Origin: Salinarimonas soli
Lineage (GTDB): Bacteria; Pseudomonadota; Alphaproteobacteria; Rhizobiales; Beijerinckiaceae
Direction: 5' to 3'
Assembly (NCBI RefSeq): GCF_008386575.1
Contig: NZ_VUOA01000017.1
Location: 42,085-106,084 of the forward strand
Length of the DNA: 64,000 nucleotides
The translations under genes and the position numbers were made by a program. Shown in pieces: positions 8,811-19,093 of the stretch; position 1 is the stretch's first letter, and each line of letters starts with the position of its first letter. The notes beneath the pieces were generated by a model. That model had not been told where the DNA came from and ran no database searches. It saw only the letters and a program-made list of their open reading frames with translations.

Positions 8811-9602
8811 TCAGGCCGCGAGGCGAGCCATCGCCTCGTCGAGGCAGGTGATCGAGGTGCCCTGGCCCGGCCGCGCCACGAGGGTGCAGCCCTTAGGCAC
8901 AGGGGTCCAGACCTCGCGGCGGGTGTCGAAGGGCTCGGAGACCACCACGAGGCCCGTGTCGCCCTCGCGGTAATAGAGGCTCGGCGGCTTGGCATCGCAG
9001 GCCCAGCGGAAAGCGTAGAGGCTCTCGCCGTCGGTGTAGGCGGCCGTGAAGCGCAGGGGCTCCTCGATGCCCGCCGCGCTCATGAGTCCGCGCACCGCCT
9101 TGAGCACCCGGGCGATGGCGCCGACCGGGTCCTCGGCCAGGCCCTGGCCCAAGGCCGCGAGGAAGATCGCCTCCGAATCGCCCGTGCCGAGCCGCTGCTC
9201 ATAGAGCCCGTCGGGGATCATCTCCTCGATCCGCCGCTTGATCCGGCCATAGCCCCCGACCTGGCCGTTATGCATGAACATGTGCGGGCCATGCGAGAAG
9301 GGGTGGCAGTTCGCCCGCGTGGTCGCCGTGCCCGTGGAGGCGCGCACATGGGCGAAGAACAGGCGCGAGCGCACCTGCGCGCACAGCGAGCGCAGGTTCT
9401 CGTCCGACCAGGCCGGGCGGATCTCCCGGTAGAGCCCCGGCATCTCGCGCTCGCCGTACCAGCCGAGCCCAAATCCGTCCCCGTTCGTCTCGGTCTTCGC
9501 CTCCTGGGCGTGGAGCGACTGGTGCACCAGCGAGTGGGCCGGGGCGCAGACATAATCGGAGAGGAAGACGGGTTCGCCCTGGTAGGCGAGGAAGCGGCAC
9601 AT
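8811..9602 (-). CDS. Class II glutamine amidotransferase (YafJ/EgtC type)
   Basis: 263 residues beginning MCRF, so the N-terminal nucleophile Cys2 is exposed after removal of Met1. Further family motifs are NGDGFGLGWY near residue 40, HVRAST near residue 85 and CHPF near residue 99, followed by HNGQ near residue 111. The protein has only the amidotransferase domain, like YafJ and EgtC. EgtC removes glutamate from gamma-glutamyl-hercynylcysteine sulfoxide in ergothioneine synthesis, but none of the other egt genes is present here, so the natural substrate is unknown. Codon use resembles the surroundings. Confidence 0.88.
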   Translation of the reverse strand: MCRFLAYQGEPVFLSDYVCAPAHSLVHQSLHAQEAKTETNGDGFGLGWYGEREMPGLYREIRPAWSDENLRSLCAQVRSRLFFAHVRASTGTATTRANCHPFSHGPHMFMHNGQVGGYGRIKRRIEEMIPDGLYEQRLGTGDSEAIFLAALGQGLAEDPVGAIARVLKAVRGLMSAAGIEEPLRFTAAYTDGESLYAFRWACDAKPPSLYYREGDTGLVVVSEPFDTRREVWTPVPKGCTLVARPGQGTSITCLDEAMARLAA

Positions 9603-9779
9603 CCGGCGGTCCCCCTTGAGCCGGCGCGACGCGAGCCCGGCTTCACCCCTTTAGCTTCGCGAAAGGTCCGTGAACAACCCGTTAACGACCGGACGCGCGT
9701 CGCGCCGTTGCGCCCGGGCGCGCGGTTGGCTACGAGCAGGCCTGCGCCTCGTGAAGACGGCCGCAGGGGACATCCTTCG

Positions 9780-11189
9780 ATGCTCAAGCTCTTGACCGCG
9801 GTGCTCCTCCTCGCGCCGCAGGCCGCCCTGGCGGCGGACCTGGACGGGCGCACGCTCGGTGCCGCCTGGGCCCTGCCCTTCGTGGGCATCCTGCTCTCGA
9901 TCGCGCTCTTCCCCCTGCTGGCGCCTCATGCCTGGGAGCATCACCAGGGCAAGATCGCGGCGTTCTGGGCCGCCCTCGTCCTCGTGCCGCTCGCCTTGCT
10001 CAAGGGACTCCCGGCGGCGGTGGGCGCCTCGCTCCACGTGGCCCTCCTCGAATACGTGCCCTTCATCCTGCTGCTCTTCGCGCTCTTCACCATCGCGGGC
10101 GGCATCCGGATCAAGGGCAACCTGCACGGCTCGCCGCTCACCAACGCCACGCTTCTCCTGATCGGCGCGGGGCTCGCGAGCGTGATCGGCACCACGGGCG
10201 CCTCGATGGTGATGATCCGCCCCGTGATGCGCGCCAACGACAACCGGCGCTACAACGTCCACGTGATCGTGTTCTTCATCTTCCTGGTGTCGAACATCGG
10301 CGGCGCCCTCACCCCCTTGGGCGACCCGCCGCTCTTCCTCGGCTTCCTGCGCGGCGTCGACTTCTTCTGGACGACGAGGCACCTCTTGGCCGAGACCCTG
10401 TTCGTGGGCGGCGTGGTGCTCGCGGTCTTCGTCGTGCTCGACACGATCCTCTACCGGCGCGAGCGGGACTATTTCCGGCCCCTCCCCGACCCGACCCCCG
10501 ACAACCCGCGCATCCAGGTCACGGGCGGCGCCAACTTCGCCCTCATCGGCGTGGTGATCGCGGCGATCCTGTTCAGCGCCTCGTGGAAGCCCGGCGTCAC
10601 CTTCTCGATCGGCGGCGTCCCGATCGAGCTTCAGAACGCGGTCCGCGACATCGTCTTCGTCGCCGCGGCGCTCGCGTCGCTCGCCCTCACCTCGCCGGAG
10701 GACCGGGAGGCGAACGGCTTCTCCTGGGGGCCCATCGCGGAGGTCGCGAAGCTGTTCGCGGGGATCTTCCTGTGCATGGTGCCGGTGCTCGCCATGCTGC
10801 GGGCGGGGCTCGAAGGCCCCTTCGCCCAACTCGTGGCGCTGGTCTCGAACCCGGACGGGTCGGCCAACACCGCCGCCTATTTCTGGCTCACGGGAGCGCT
10901 CTCGTCGTTCCTGGACAACGCCCCGACCTATCTCGTGTTCTTCGAGCTCGCCGGCGGCGAGCCGAGGAGCCTCATGACCACCGGTGCCCTGACGCTCGCC
11001 GCGATCTCCTCGGGCGCGGTCTATATGGGGGCGAACTCCTATATCGGGAACGCGCCGAACTTCATGGTCTACGCCATCGCCAAGGATGGCGGGGTCAAGA
11101 TGCCGAGCTTCTTCGGCTACATGCTGTGGTCCGGCGCGGTCCTCGTGCCGACCTTCGTCCTCGCCACCTTTGTGTTCTTCCGCGGCTGA
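9780..11189 (+). CDS. Sodium:proton antiporter-like membrane transporter (NhaD/CitMHS_2 type)
   Basis: A 469-residue inner-membrane protein with roughly twelve hydrophobic segments. The ATG at 9780 is followed by a hydrophobic stretch ending in ALAAD that may be a signal peptide or the first membrane helix. Residues around 140 (TTGASMVMIRP) and 170 (SNIGGALTPLGDPP) form the re-entrant glycine/proline motif shared by NhaD, ArsB and citrate transporters. A matching motif occurs late in the protein, at FLDNAPTYLVF and NSYIGNAPNFM. This doubled inverted topology is typical of the ion transporter superfamily. The sequence best resembles proteins annotated as sodium:proton antiporters or putative citrate transporters; the ion cannot be determined here. 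Confidence 0.85.
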   Translation: MLKLLTAVLLLAPQAALAADLDGRTLGAAWALPFVGILLSIALFPLLAPHAWEHHQGKIAAFWAALVLVPLALLKGLPAAVGASLHVALLEYVPFILLLFALFTIAGGIRIKGNLHGSPLTNATLLLIGAGLASVIGTTGASMVMIRPVMRANDNRRYNVHVIVFFIFLVSNIGGALTPLGDPPLFLGFLRGVDFFWTTRHLLAETLFVGGVVLAVFVVLDTILYRRERDYFRPLPDPTPDNPRIQVTGGANFALIGVVIAAILFSASWKPGVTFSIGGVPIELQNAVRDIVFVAAALASLALTSPEDREANGFSWGPIAEVAKLFAGIFLCMVPVLAMLRAGLEGPFAQLVALVSNPDGSANTAAYFWLTGALSSFLDNAPTYLVFFELAGGEPRSLMTTGALTLAAISSGAVYMGANSYIGNAPNFMVYAIAKDGGVKMPSFFGYMLWSGAVLVPTFVLATFVFFRG

Positions 11190-11206
11190 GAGGCCGGCTC
11201 GGCTAA

Positions 11207-11305
11207 GGCGCAGGCGGACCTCGAAGGGCGCTCCGGGGGGCTCTGGACGGCGGTGGCAGCGTCCTGCGTGCTTCGAGACGCCTGCTGGCGCAGGCTCCTG
11301 GACAT
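11207..11305. repeat. Dispersed imperfect palindromic repeat, family A copy 2
   Basis: This second copy lies between the convergent transporter and pckA genes. It shares CGAAGGGCGCTCC (11222-11234) and a 23-base identical block (11260-11282) with copy 1 at 8167-8286. Its right arm reads CTGCTGGCGCAGG where copy 1 has CCGCCTTCGGCGGG: the stem is kept while the sequence changes. Confidence 0.78.
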
Positions 11306-11308
11306 GAA

Positions 11309-11332
11309 AAAGGGGGCCTCGCGGCCCCCTTT
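11309..11332. terminator. Bidirectional rho-independent terminator
   Basis: A perfect ten-base stem, AAAGGGGGCC and GGCCCCCTTT, with a TCGC loop. An A run precedes it and T residues follow, so it can work on both strands. It separates the convergent NhaD-like gene and pckA. Confidence 0.85.
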
Positions 11333-11359
11333 CGACGTTTCGCCTGCCCTCTCGGGCAA

Positions 11360-12970
<1,611 letters not shown>

Positions 12971-13170
12971 GGGGATCATCCTCCTTGGCCGTCTCCCGGA
13001 GCTATCCAAGAGGGGCGCTCGGTTGCTGCTGCGGCTCTCTCGGTCGGGGGATCCCGTCGGCTTGGCCACTTGCTGCGATTGTACATGAAAGCGGGGTGAC
13101 CCCGCGTCAACATGTTTCACGCGGGACGATAAACGCTTACGGTCAAGCCTGGTTCAGTGGCCGCAGACGC

Positions 13171-13917
13171 TTATTCGCGCTCCCCCGCGGCCCTCGCGGC
13201 GTCGGCCATGTCCTTGAGCAACCTGCGCAACTCGCCAGGCCCCGTCACACGTTCGGGGAAGGGCACCCGCGCCGTGAGATCGCCTGCCGCGAGGTCCAGG
13301 CCCTCCGGGTCGATCCCCGTGGCGCGCCAGTCCGCCGCGGGCGCCCCCGCGAGCCCCGTGGCGTAGAGCGCGAGCGCGTCGCGGTGGTCCTCGTTCATGT
13401 GCGCCACCGCGCCGGCTTCGGCCTCCAGAAGCCGCTCGGCGCCGGTCAGATCGGTGGCGAGGTCCGCGGCCGTGAGGCTCATGGCGCGGGCGAAGCCCCC
13501 GTTGAGGTGGCCGCCCTCGAGGGTCACGCGCCAGAACGAGAAGTCGCCGAAGCCCGCATAGAGCCGCGCCTTGGGATGGCGGGCGAGGAAGCGCTCGCGC
13601 ACCCGCTCCTCGGTGCTGCGCGCCGCCCGCCCGACCACGGTGAGGCGCGGATGGGCCAGCGGATCGCCCTTGCCGCCCTGCGCGAGCAGGATCGAGCAGC
13701 GCGGGTCCCGCTCGAGGTTCTGCACATGGGCCGACAGGGTCGACATGAGAAGGAGCGGCGCGCCGTCGGGATCGGTCGCGACGGTGACGAGGGAAGCGAA
13801 GGGATGGCCCGTCGCCGCGTCCAGCGTCGCGAGCGCCCCGGCCCGGATGGCGCGCAGGAGCTCCTTGGCGACGGGCACGCCGTCATAGGCCGGCACGGGC
13901 GGGGGGCTCTCGGGCAT
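13171..13917 (-). CDS. HugZ-family pyridoxamine 5'-phosphate oxidase-like haem protein
   Basis: 248 residues. The N-terminal two thirds form a split-barrel FMN-binding-like domain, with [25 protein letters not shown] and [14 protein letters not shown] as its core strands and [12 protein letters not shown] after them. The C-terminal part from about residue 170 is a DUF2470-like haem-binding domain with [10 protein letters not shown]. The two-domain layout matches HugZ/HutZ proteins, which bind and degrade haem to release iron, although many members are uncharacterised. No TonB receptor or haem uptake genes are close. The gene lies between pckA and chvI on the pckA strand, apparently inserted into an otherwise conserved order. 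Confidence 0.85.
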   Translation of the reverse strand: MPESPPPVPAYDGVPVAKELLRAIRAGALATLDAATGHPFASLVTVATDPDGAPLLLMSTLSAHVQNLERDPRCSILLAQGGKGDPLAHPRLTVVGRAARSTEERVRERFLARHPKARLYAGFGDFSFWRVTLEGGHLNGGFARAMSLTAADLATDLTGAERLLEAEAGAVAHMNEDHRDALALYATGLAGAPAADWRATGIDPEGLDLAAGDLTARVPFPERVTGPGELRRLLKDMADAARAAGERE

Positions 13918-14112
13918 GGTCTCGTCCTCGCGGGGTGCTTTCACGACAAGGCGAACTCCAGGCCCGCTCAGGCGTTGCAGCGGGTCGGGGTGGCGGAAGT
14001 GCGGCAGAATGCCTATTTTGCCCTCAAGTTGACGCTTTCGGGCACCAGTTCGCCCCCGGCGCGTTCGCACGGAGAGCGTGCGGGACCACCGTCTGATGTA
14101 AGGGACCCGTTC

Positions 14113-14811
14113 ATGCCCACCATCGCCCTGGTCGACGACGACCGCAACATCCTGGCTTCCGTCTCGATCGCCCTCGAGGCGGAGGGCTACCGCATCCAGA
14201 CCTACACCGACGGCGCCAGCGCCCTCGACGGCCTGCGCCAGTCGCCCCCCGACCTCGCGATCTTCGACATCAAGATGCCGCGGATGGACGGGATGGAGCT
14301 CCTGCGGCGCCTGCGCCAGAAATCGGACCTCCCCGTGATCTTCCTCACCTCGAAGGACGAGGAGATCGACGAGCTGTTCGGCCTCAAGATGGGCGCCGAC
14401 GACTTCATCCGGAAGCCGTTCTCCCAGCGCCTCCTCGTGGAGCGGGTCAAGGCGGTGCTGCGCCGCTTCGCCCCCAAGGACCAGGTCCAGCCCCGCGAGA
14501 CCGACGCCAAGGCCATGGAGCGGGGCCAGCTGCGCCTCGACCCCGAGCGCCACACCTGCACCTGGCGCAACGAGCCCGTGACCCTCACGGTCACCGAGTT
14601 CCTGATCCTGCAGGCGCTCGCCCAGCGCCCGGGCGTGGTCAAGAGCCGCAACGCCCTCATGGACGCGGCCTACGACGACCAGGTCTATGTCGACGACCGC
14701 ACCATCGACAGCCACATCAAGCGCCTGCGCAAGAAGTTCAAGGTGGTCGACACCACCTTCGACATGATCGAGACCCTCTACGGGGTGGGCTACCGCTTCA
14801 AGGAAGGATAA
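14113..14811 (+). CDS. chvI: Response regulator ChvI
   Basis: A 232-residue OmpR-type regulator. The receiver domain (residues 1-120) has Asp8-Asp9-Asp10, the phosphoacceptor Asp52 and a Lys in IRKPFS. The C-terminal winged helix (residues 135-230) ends with [16 protein letters not shown] and YGVGYRF. It lies four bases before the partner sensor kinase gene. ChvI controls envelope stress, acid response, exopolysaccharide and host interaction genes in rhizobia and agrobacteria. The order pckA, chvI, chvG, hprK, EIIA, HPr is a hallmark of Hyphomicrobiales, which makes the assignment firm. Confidence 0.95.
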   Translation: MPTIALVDDDRNILASVSIALEAEGYRIQTYTDGASALDGLRQSPPDLAIFDIKMPRMDGMELLRRLRQKSDLPVIFLTSKDEEIDELFGLKMGADDFIRKPFSQRLLVERVKAVLRRFAPKDQVQPRETDAKAMERGQLRLDPERHTCTWRNEPVTLTVTEFLILQALAQRPGVVKSRNALMDAAYDDQVYVDDRTIDSHIKRLRKKFKVVDTTFDMIETLYGVGYRFKEG

Positions 14812-14814
14812 CGG

Positions 14815-16590
14815 GTGGACGCGCGTCCCGCGCAGGCCGATCCTCTTGCCATGCCCCGCCGCCGCGGCCCCGTCGGACGCATCAAGCGCCTGTGGCGCGC
14901 CCTCGTGCTGCGCGCCTCCTCGAGCCTCACCCGCCGCATCGTGGTGCTCAACCTCGCGGGCCTCTTCGCGCTCCTCGTCGGCTTCCTCTACCTCAACCAG
15001 TTCCGCGAGGGCCTGATCGACGCCCGCGTCCAGAGCCTGTTCATCCAGGGCGAGATCATCGCGGGCGCGATCGCCACCTCGGCGACCGTCGAGACCGACA
15101 TGATCGCCATCGACCCGGACCGCCTCCTCCAGATGCAGGCCGGCGAGACCTCCGGGCTCGGCGAGGACCCGCCCTCGTCCCTGGAGTTCTCCATCAACCC
15201 CGAGCGGGTGGCGCCCCTCGTGCGCCACCTCGTGACCCCGACCCGCACCCGCGCCCGGGTCTTCGACCGGGAGGGCGCGCTCCTTCTCGATACCCGCGCG
15301 CTCTATTCGCGCGGCGACATCCTGCGCCTCGACCTGCCCCCGGTGTCCGAGGAGGCGACGCTCGCCGAGCGGGCCTGGAACGCGGTGCGCCGCCTCTTCG
15401 TGCGCGAGCCCGCCCCGACGCTCCAGGAGATCGGCCCCCAGAACGGGCGGGCGCTCACGGAGGTGCAGCGCGCCCTCATGGGGGGGCGCGCCAGCAACGT
15501 GCGCATCAACAACCGGGGCGAGACGATCGTGCTCGTGGCGGTGCCGATCCAGCGCCAGCGCTCGGTGCGCGGCGCCCTGCTCCTGTCCACGCAAGGGGGC
15601 GACATCGACCAGATCATCGCCTCCGAGCGCTTCGCCCTCGTCCAGGTCTTCGCCGTGGGCGCGCTCGTGATGATCGTGCTCTCGGTCCTGCTCGCGGGCA
15701 CCATCGCGGGGCCCGTGCGCCGGCTGGCCGAGGCCGCCGAGCGGGTGCGCCGGGGCATCAAGTCCCGCCAGGAGATCCCCGACTTCACCGGCCGCTCCGA
15801 CGAGATCGGCCACCTGTCGGGGGCGTTGCGCGACATGACGCGGGCGCTCTACAACCGGATCGACGCGATCGAGAGCTTCGCGGCCGACGTCTCCCACGAG
15901 CTGAAGAACCCGCTCACCTCGCTGCGCAGCGCCGTCGAGACCCTGCCGCGCGCCCGCACCGACGAATCCCGCGGCCGGCTCATGTCGATTATCCAGCACG
16001 ACGTGCGCCGCCTCGACCGCCTGATCAGCGACATCTCCGACGCCTCGCGCCTCGACGCCGAGCTTGCCCGCTCGGAGGCCGAGCCCGTGGACGTGGCCCG
16101 CCTGCTGGAGGCGGTGGTGTCGCTCGCCAACGACGTTCGCCGCCCGCACGAGCCCGTGATCGCGATCACCGTCGAGCCCCCTGCCCGCGGCGGCGACGGC
16201 TTCATGGTGCTGGGCCACGACAGCCGCTTAGGGCAGGTGATCCGCAACCTCATCGACAACGCCCGCTCCTTCTCGCCCCCGGACGCCAGCGTGCGCGTCG
16301 CGGCCCGCCGCCTGCCGGCGCAGGTCGAGGTGGTGATCGAGGACGACGGGCCGGGGATCCCGCCCCATGCCCTGGAGCGGGTCTTCGAGCGCTTCTACAC
16401 CGACCGCCCGGACCAGGGATTCGGCCAGAACTCGGGCCTCGGCCTGTCGATCTCGCGCCAGATCGTCGAGGCCCATCGCGGCGAGATCATCGCCGAGAAC
16501 CGGCCCGGCCCCCCCGACGAGGAGGGCGAGCCCACGCGCCTGGGCGCCCGCTTCATCGTGCGCCTGCCCGCGGCGGCCCGGGACCGATGA
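14815..16590 (+). CDS. chvG: Sensor histidine kinase ChvG
   Basis: 591 residues from a GTG start four bases after chvI. A membrane helix near residues 45-65 is followed by a periplasmic domain of about 220 residues, a second helix near 280-300 (VFAVGALVMIVLSVLL) and a HAMP region. The dimerisation and phosphoacceptor domain has SHELKNPLTS with His361. The ATPase domain has NLIDNARSFSP, EDDGPGIP and GLGLSISRQIV. In agrobacteria and rhizobia ChvG is held inactive by the periplasmic repressor ExoR under neutral conditions; ExoR is not in this window. The stop codon overlaps the hprK start (ATGA), so translation is coupled. Confidence 0.95.
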   Translation: MDARPAQADPLAMPRRRGPVGRIKRLWRALVLRASSSLTRRIVVLNLAGLFALLVGFLYLNQFREGLIDARVQSLFIQGEIIAGAIATSATVETDMIAIDPDRLLQMQAGETSGLGEDPPSSLEFSINPERVAPLVRHLVTPTRTRARVFDREGALLLDTRALYSRGDILRLDLPPVSEEATLAERAWNAVRRLFVREPAPTLQEIGPQNGRALTEVQRALMGGRASNVRINNRGETIVLVAVPIQRQRSVRGALLLSTQGGDIDQIIASERFALVQVFAVGALVMIVLSVLLAGTIAGPVRRLAEAAERVRRGIKSRQEIPDFTGRSDEIGHLSGALRDMTRALYNRIDAIESFAADVSHELKNPLTSLRSAVETLPRARTDESRGRLMSIIQHDVRRLDRLISDISDASRLDAELARSEAEPVDVARLLEAVVSLANDVRRPHEPVIAITVEPPARGGDGFMVLGHDSRLGQVIRNLIDNARSFSPPDASVRVAARRLPAQVEVVIEDDGPGIPPHALERVFERFYTDRPDQGFGQNSGLGLSISRQIVEAHRGEIIAENRPGPPDEEGEPTRLGARFIVRLPAAARDR

Positions 16591-17042
16591 GCGCGACGAC
16601 CATCCATGCGGGCTGCGTGGTGATCGGGGAGGCCGGCGTGCTGATCCGGGGCCCCTCGGGCTCGGGCAAGTCCGCCCTCGCCCGCCGCCTCGTCGAGATC
16701 GCGCGGGGCCGCGGCGCGTTCGCCCGTCCCGTCGCCGACGACCGGGTGCGCCTGGAGCGCCGCCACGACCGGCTCCTCGCCCGGCCTGTGCCGGCGATCG
16801 CGGGCCTGCAGGAGATTCGCGGCTGGGGCATCGTGGCGGCCGAGCACGAGGGCGCCGCGATCGTGCGCCTCGTCGTCGATTGCCTCACCGAGCCGCCCGA
16901 GCGCCTGCCGGCCCCAGAGGGGCGGCGGACAAGCCTCGAAGGCCTGATCCTGCCACGGGTCGCGGGGCTTGCGGGCGACCCGCTCGCGGCCCTCGCTCTC
17001 GCCCGGCTCGCGGGCCGGGACGATGCGATCGAGACACGCTGA
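16587..17042 (+). CDS. hprK: HPr kinase/phosphorylase, short alphaproteobacterial form
   Basis: 151 residues, about half the length of the Firmicutes enzyme because the N-terminal domain is absent; this short form is usual in Alphaproteobacteria. The P-loop GPSGSGKS is at residues 22-29, with VADDRVRL following and the HprK signature EIRGWGIV near residue 74. The enzyme phosphorylates a serine of HPr. Its coupling to chvG and the nearby EIIA and HPr genes point to a regulatory PTS that senses carbon or nitrogen state instead of importing sugar. Confidence 0.93.
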   Translation: MSATTIHAGCVVIGEAGVLIRGPSGSGKSALARRLVEIARGRGAFARPVADDRVRLERRHDRLLARPVPAIAGLQEIRGWGIVAAEHEGAAIVRLVVDCLTEPPERLPAPEGRRTSLEGLILPRVAGLAGDPLAALALARLAGRDDAIETR

Positions 17043-17132
17043 CCAACAAAAAGACGTATTGCTCTTGCGCTCGGCTTCGCAGTGCACAAAATACCGCCCT
17101 CGGCCCCCCTCGGGCGTCGGAAAGCGGTTCTC

Positions 17133-17534
17133 ATGATTGGAATGGTGCTCGTGACTCACGGGCAGCTCGCGACAGAGTTTCGGGCTGCGCTCGAGCACGT
17201 GGTCGGCCCCCAGGCGCAGCTCGAGACGATCACGATCGGACCCGAGGACGACATGGAGGCGCGCCGCAGCGACATCATGGCGGCGGTGCGCCGGGTCAAC
17301 ACCGGCGAGGGCGTCGTCGTGCTCACCGACATGTTCGGCGGCACGCCCTCGAATCTCGCCCTGTCCTGCATGAACGGCACCTCCGTCGAGGTGGTGGCGG
17401 GCATCAACCTGCCCATGCTCATCAAGCTCGCCAGCGTGCGCGGCGAGGAGGTTCTCGCCGACGCGGTGCTCATGGCCCAGGAGGCTGGGCGCAAATACAT
17501 CAACGTCGCCTCCCGCGTGCTCGCCGGGAAATAG
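17133..17534 (+). CDS. PTS mannose-type EIIA component
   Basis: 133 residues starting at the ATG at 17133. The open frame extends upstream to 17082, but only this start gives the family N-terminus MIGMVLVTHG. His10 in VTHG is the phosphorylation site of EIIA-Man proteins. The motif LTDMFGGTPSN near residue 68 is also characteristic. EIIA takes phosphate from HPr. No membrane EIIBC or EIID genes follow, so the protein probably serves regulation, as in other Hyphomicrobiales. It ends one base before the HPr gene. Confidence 0.92.
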   Translation: MIGMVLVTHGQLATEFRAALEHVVGPQAQLETITIGPEDDMEARRSDIMAAVRRVNTGEGVVVLTDMFGGTPSNLALSCMNGTSVEVVAGINLPMLIKLASVRGEEVLADAVLMAQEAGRKYINVASRVLAGK

Positions 17535-17535
17535 C

Positions 17536-17817
17536 ATGTCCGACGGACCGCTCGCGCGCGATCTCCCCATCATCAACCGCAAGGGCCTCCACGCCCGCGC
17601 CTCCGCCAAGTTCGTCCAGACCGTGGAGCGCTACGACGCCGAGGTCACCGTGACCCGCAACGGCGAGACCGTCGGCGGACGCTCCATCATGGGGCTTCTC
17701 ACGCTCGCCGCCGCGCAGGGCACCACGATTCGCGTGACCGCGGAGGGGCGCCAGGCGACCGAGGCCCTGGAGGGCATCGCGGCGCTGCTCGCGAATCGCT
17801 TCGGCGAGGACGAGTAG
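17536..17817 (+). CDS. Phosphocarrier protein HPr
   Basis: A 93-residue HPr. His19 in NRKGLHARAS is the site phosphorylated by enzyme I. Ser50 in GGRSIMGLL is the regulatory serine expected to be modified by the upstream HPr kinase. The gene follows the EIIA gene after one base and belongs to the chvI-chvG-hprK cluster. Enzyme I, probably the nitrogen-PTS form PtsP, is not in the window. Confidence 0.95.
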   Translation: MSDGPLARDLPIINRKGLHARASAKFVQTVERYDAEVTVTRNGETVGGRSIMGLLTLAAAQGTTIRVTAEGRQATEALEGIAALLANRFGEDE

Positions 17818-17923
17818 GAGCGACCACCGGTCGCCGCTCCCGGTCCTTGCCCGGCCGCGCCCCGGCGCTACCCTGATGGCCGACGCCGGCGCAGACCGGC
17901 GCGGGGGCGATCAGGAGCCGACC

Positions 17924-18349
17924 ATGCGACACGTCCTCCCCCGCCTGCTTCTCGCGCTGAGCCTCTTCGGCCCCCTTCCCGCCTGGGCCGCCGACGAGGC
18001 CGACGGCGCGAGCGTGCGCACCGTCATCGAGCGCCAGCTCGACGCTTTCGCCCGCGACGACGCGGCGGGCGCCTACGCCCACGCGGCCCCCGTGATCCGC
18101 GAGGCCTTCCCCACCGACGGCGTCTTCATGTCGATGGTCCGCCGGGGCTACCCGCCGGTCTACCGGGCGCGCCGTCACAGCTTCGCCGACCTGCGGGAGC
18201 TGCCCGGCGGCGGGCTGGAGCAGTCCGTGCGCATCGAGGACGAGGCGGGCGAGGACTGGCTCGCGGTCTACACGATGGAAAAGCAGCCCGACGGCACCTG
18301 GCAGATCTCGGGCTGCAGGCTGGAGCGGGTGGCAAGCCAGGCGGCCTGA
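17924..18349 (+). CDS. Secreted DUF4864-type protein
   Basis: 141 residues, started at the ATG at 17924 because CAGGAG precedes it and a clean signal peptide follows: MRHVLPRLLLALSLF, a hydrophobic core, then a cleavage site after PAWA. The mature part begins with ERQLDAFARDDAAGAYAHA and continues with the aromatic pattern seen in DUF4864 proteins, an NTF2-like fold used in periplasmic proteins of unknown function. It lies downstream of HPr, but the spacing of about 100 bases allows a separate promoter. The domain assignment rests on pattern recognition. Confidence 0.75.
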   Translation: MRHVLPRLLLALSLFGPLPAWAADEADGASVRTVIERQLDAFARDDAAGAYAHAAPVIREAFPTDGVFMSMVRRGYPPVYRARRHSFADLRELPGGGLEQSVRIEDEAGEDWLAVYTMEKQPDGTWQISGCRLERVASQAA

Positions 18350-18352
18350 GGC

Positions 18353-18769
18353 TCAGGGCACCTGGGCGAGGCCGGCGCGGGTGAACTCGTCGGTGCCGTG
18401 GGCCAGGATCGGCTCGTCATGCTCCATGGCCAGGGCTGCCACGAAAGCGTCGCCCAGATTGAGCCCCGTGCGCCCGGACCCGCGGCCCTGCCGGGCGTAG
18501 AGGGCGGTGGCCAGGGCGGCCGATCGGGCATCGAAAGGCTCGACGACGATCCCAAGCCGCTCGATCGACGCATGGGCATCGGCTGCAACCTCGGCCCGGG
18601 AACGCCGCTTCGAACGAGCCATCATGACGACCGCGACATCGACCCCCGAGGCGGACGAGATCCGCCTCACGGGCGATCCGACGAGAGCCTCGACGATCCG
18701 CTCGCTGCCGGGCTCCTGGAGCAGGATGGCGCAGACGGCTGACGAATCGACGATCAACGCTCGCTCCAC
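18353..18769 (-). CDS. VapC-type PIN-domain toxin
   Basis: 138 residues. The PIN domain opens with LIVDSSAVCAILLQEPGSE, giving Asp8 and the early Glu. Central acidic positions follow, and GLNLGDAFVAALA near residue 101 has the third Asp. The end, ILAHGTDEFTRAGL, matches the last PIN strand. Such toxins are Mg2+-dependent ribonucleases, often cutting tRNA or rRNA. The start overlaps the antitoxin gene by 16 bases. All acidic residues look intact, so the module is probably active. It stands between the PTS cluster and ahcY, a place where related genomes usually have no toxin. Confidence 0.9.
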   Translation of the reverse strand: MERALIVDSSAVCAILLQEPGSERIVEALVGSPVRRISSASGVDVAVVMMARSKRRSRAEVAADAHASIERLGIVVEPFDARSAALATALYARQGRGSGRTGLNLGDAFVAALAMEHDEPILAHGTDEFTRAGLAQVP

Positions 18770-18999
18770 GCATCCTCGATGATGTCCGCCGGGGACCTCG
18801 GATCGCCGGTGCCCGGGGCGATGGCGTTGCGTTCACGGAAGGCTGCCGCGATCTCGTCGACATCGGCTGCCGTCAGGCACTGGGCCCGCCACTCCCGTTC
18901 GAGCAGATCCTCGATCAGGCGGGTCTTGCTGATCCCGCGTGCCGCCGCAAGGCGTGTCGCGAGCTCGTCGGCACGGGTGCTCTTCAGGTTCAAGGCCAT
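18754..18999 (-). CDS. VapB-type antitoxin (PSK/Rv0623 family)
   Basis: 81 residues. The N-terminus MALNLKS and the following helices (ADELATRLAAARGISKTRLIEDLLE with one residue skipped per turn) fit the short ribbon-helix-helix antitoxins of the VapB Rv0623-like family. The C-terminal tail (NAIAPGTGDPRSPADIIED) would bind the toxin. The gene is first in a two-gene operon and overlaps vapC. Autoregulation by the complex is usual for this family; the promoter region lies between this gene and ahcY, which is divergent. Confidence 0.85.
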   Translation of the reverse strand: MALNLKSTRADELATRLAAARGISKTRLIEDLLEREWRAQCLTAADVDEIAAAFRERNAIAPGTGDPRSPADIIEDAWSER

Positions 19000-19077
19000 G
19001 GGACCTCCCGCAAAGGGTGGAACACCTTCTACATCGGTGGGCGTCGATCCTCCGTCAACTCAACCATCGTCGAAGAC

Positions 19078-19093
19078 ATAAAGACATCTTTAT
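19078..19093. promoter_or_regulatory. Palindromic operator candidate upstream of ahcY
   Basis: ATAAAGA and TCTTTAT form a perfect seven-base inverted repeat with a two-base centre, ending 70 bases before the ahcY start. A further ATCTTGAT follows. The AT-rich half-sites stand out in this GC-rich DNA. ArsR-family regulators of the S-adenosylhomocysteine/methionine cycle bind palindromes of this general form, but no such gene is in the window. Confidence 0.55.

Noticed and set aside
13918-16218. Long minus-strand frame reaching from HugZ across chvI and chvG
   Set aside because: Only its end is HugZ. The rest lies opposite two well-defined regulators and has no domain; HugZ starts at 13917.
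16587-17042. HprK as a truncated gene
   Set aside because: Half-length HPr kinases without the N-terminal domain are normal in Alphaproteobacteria.
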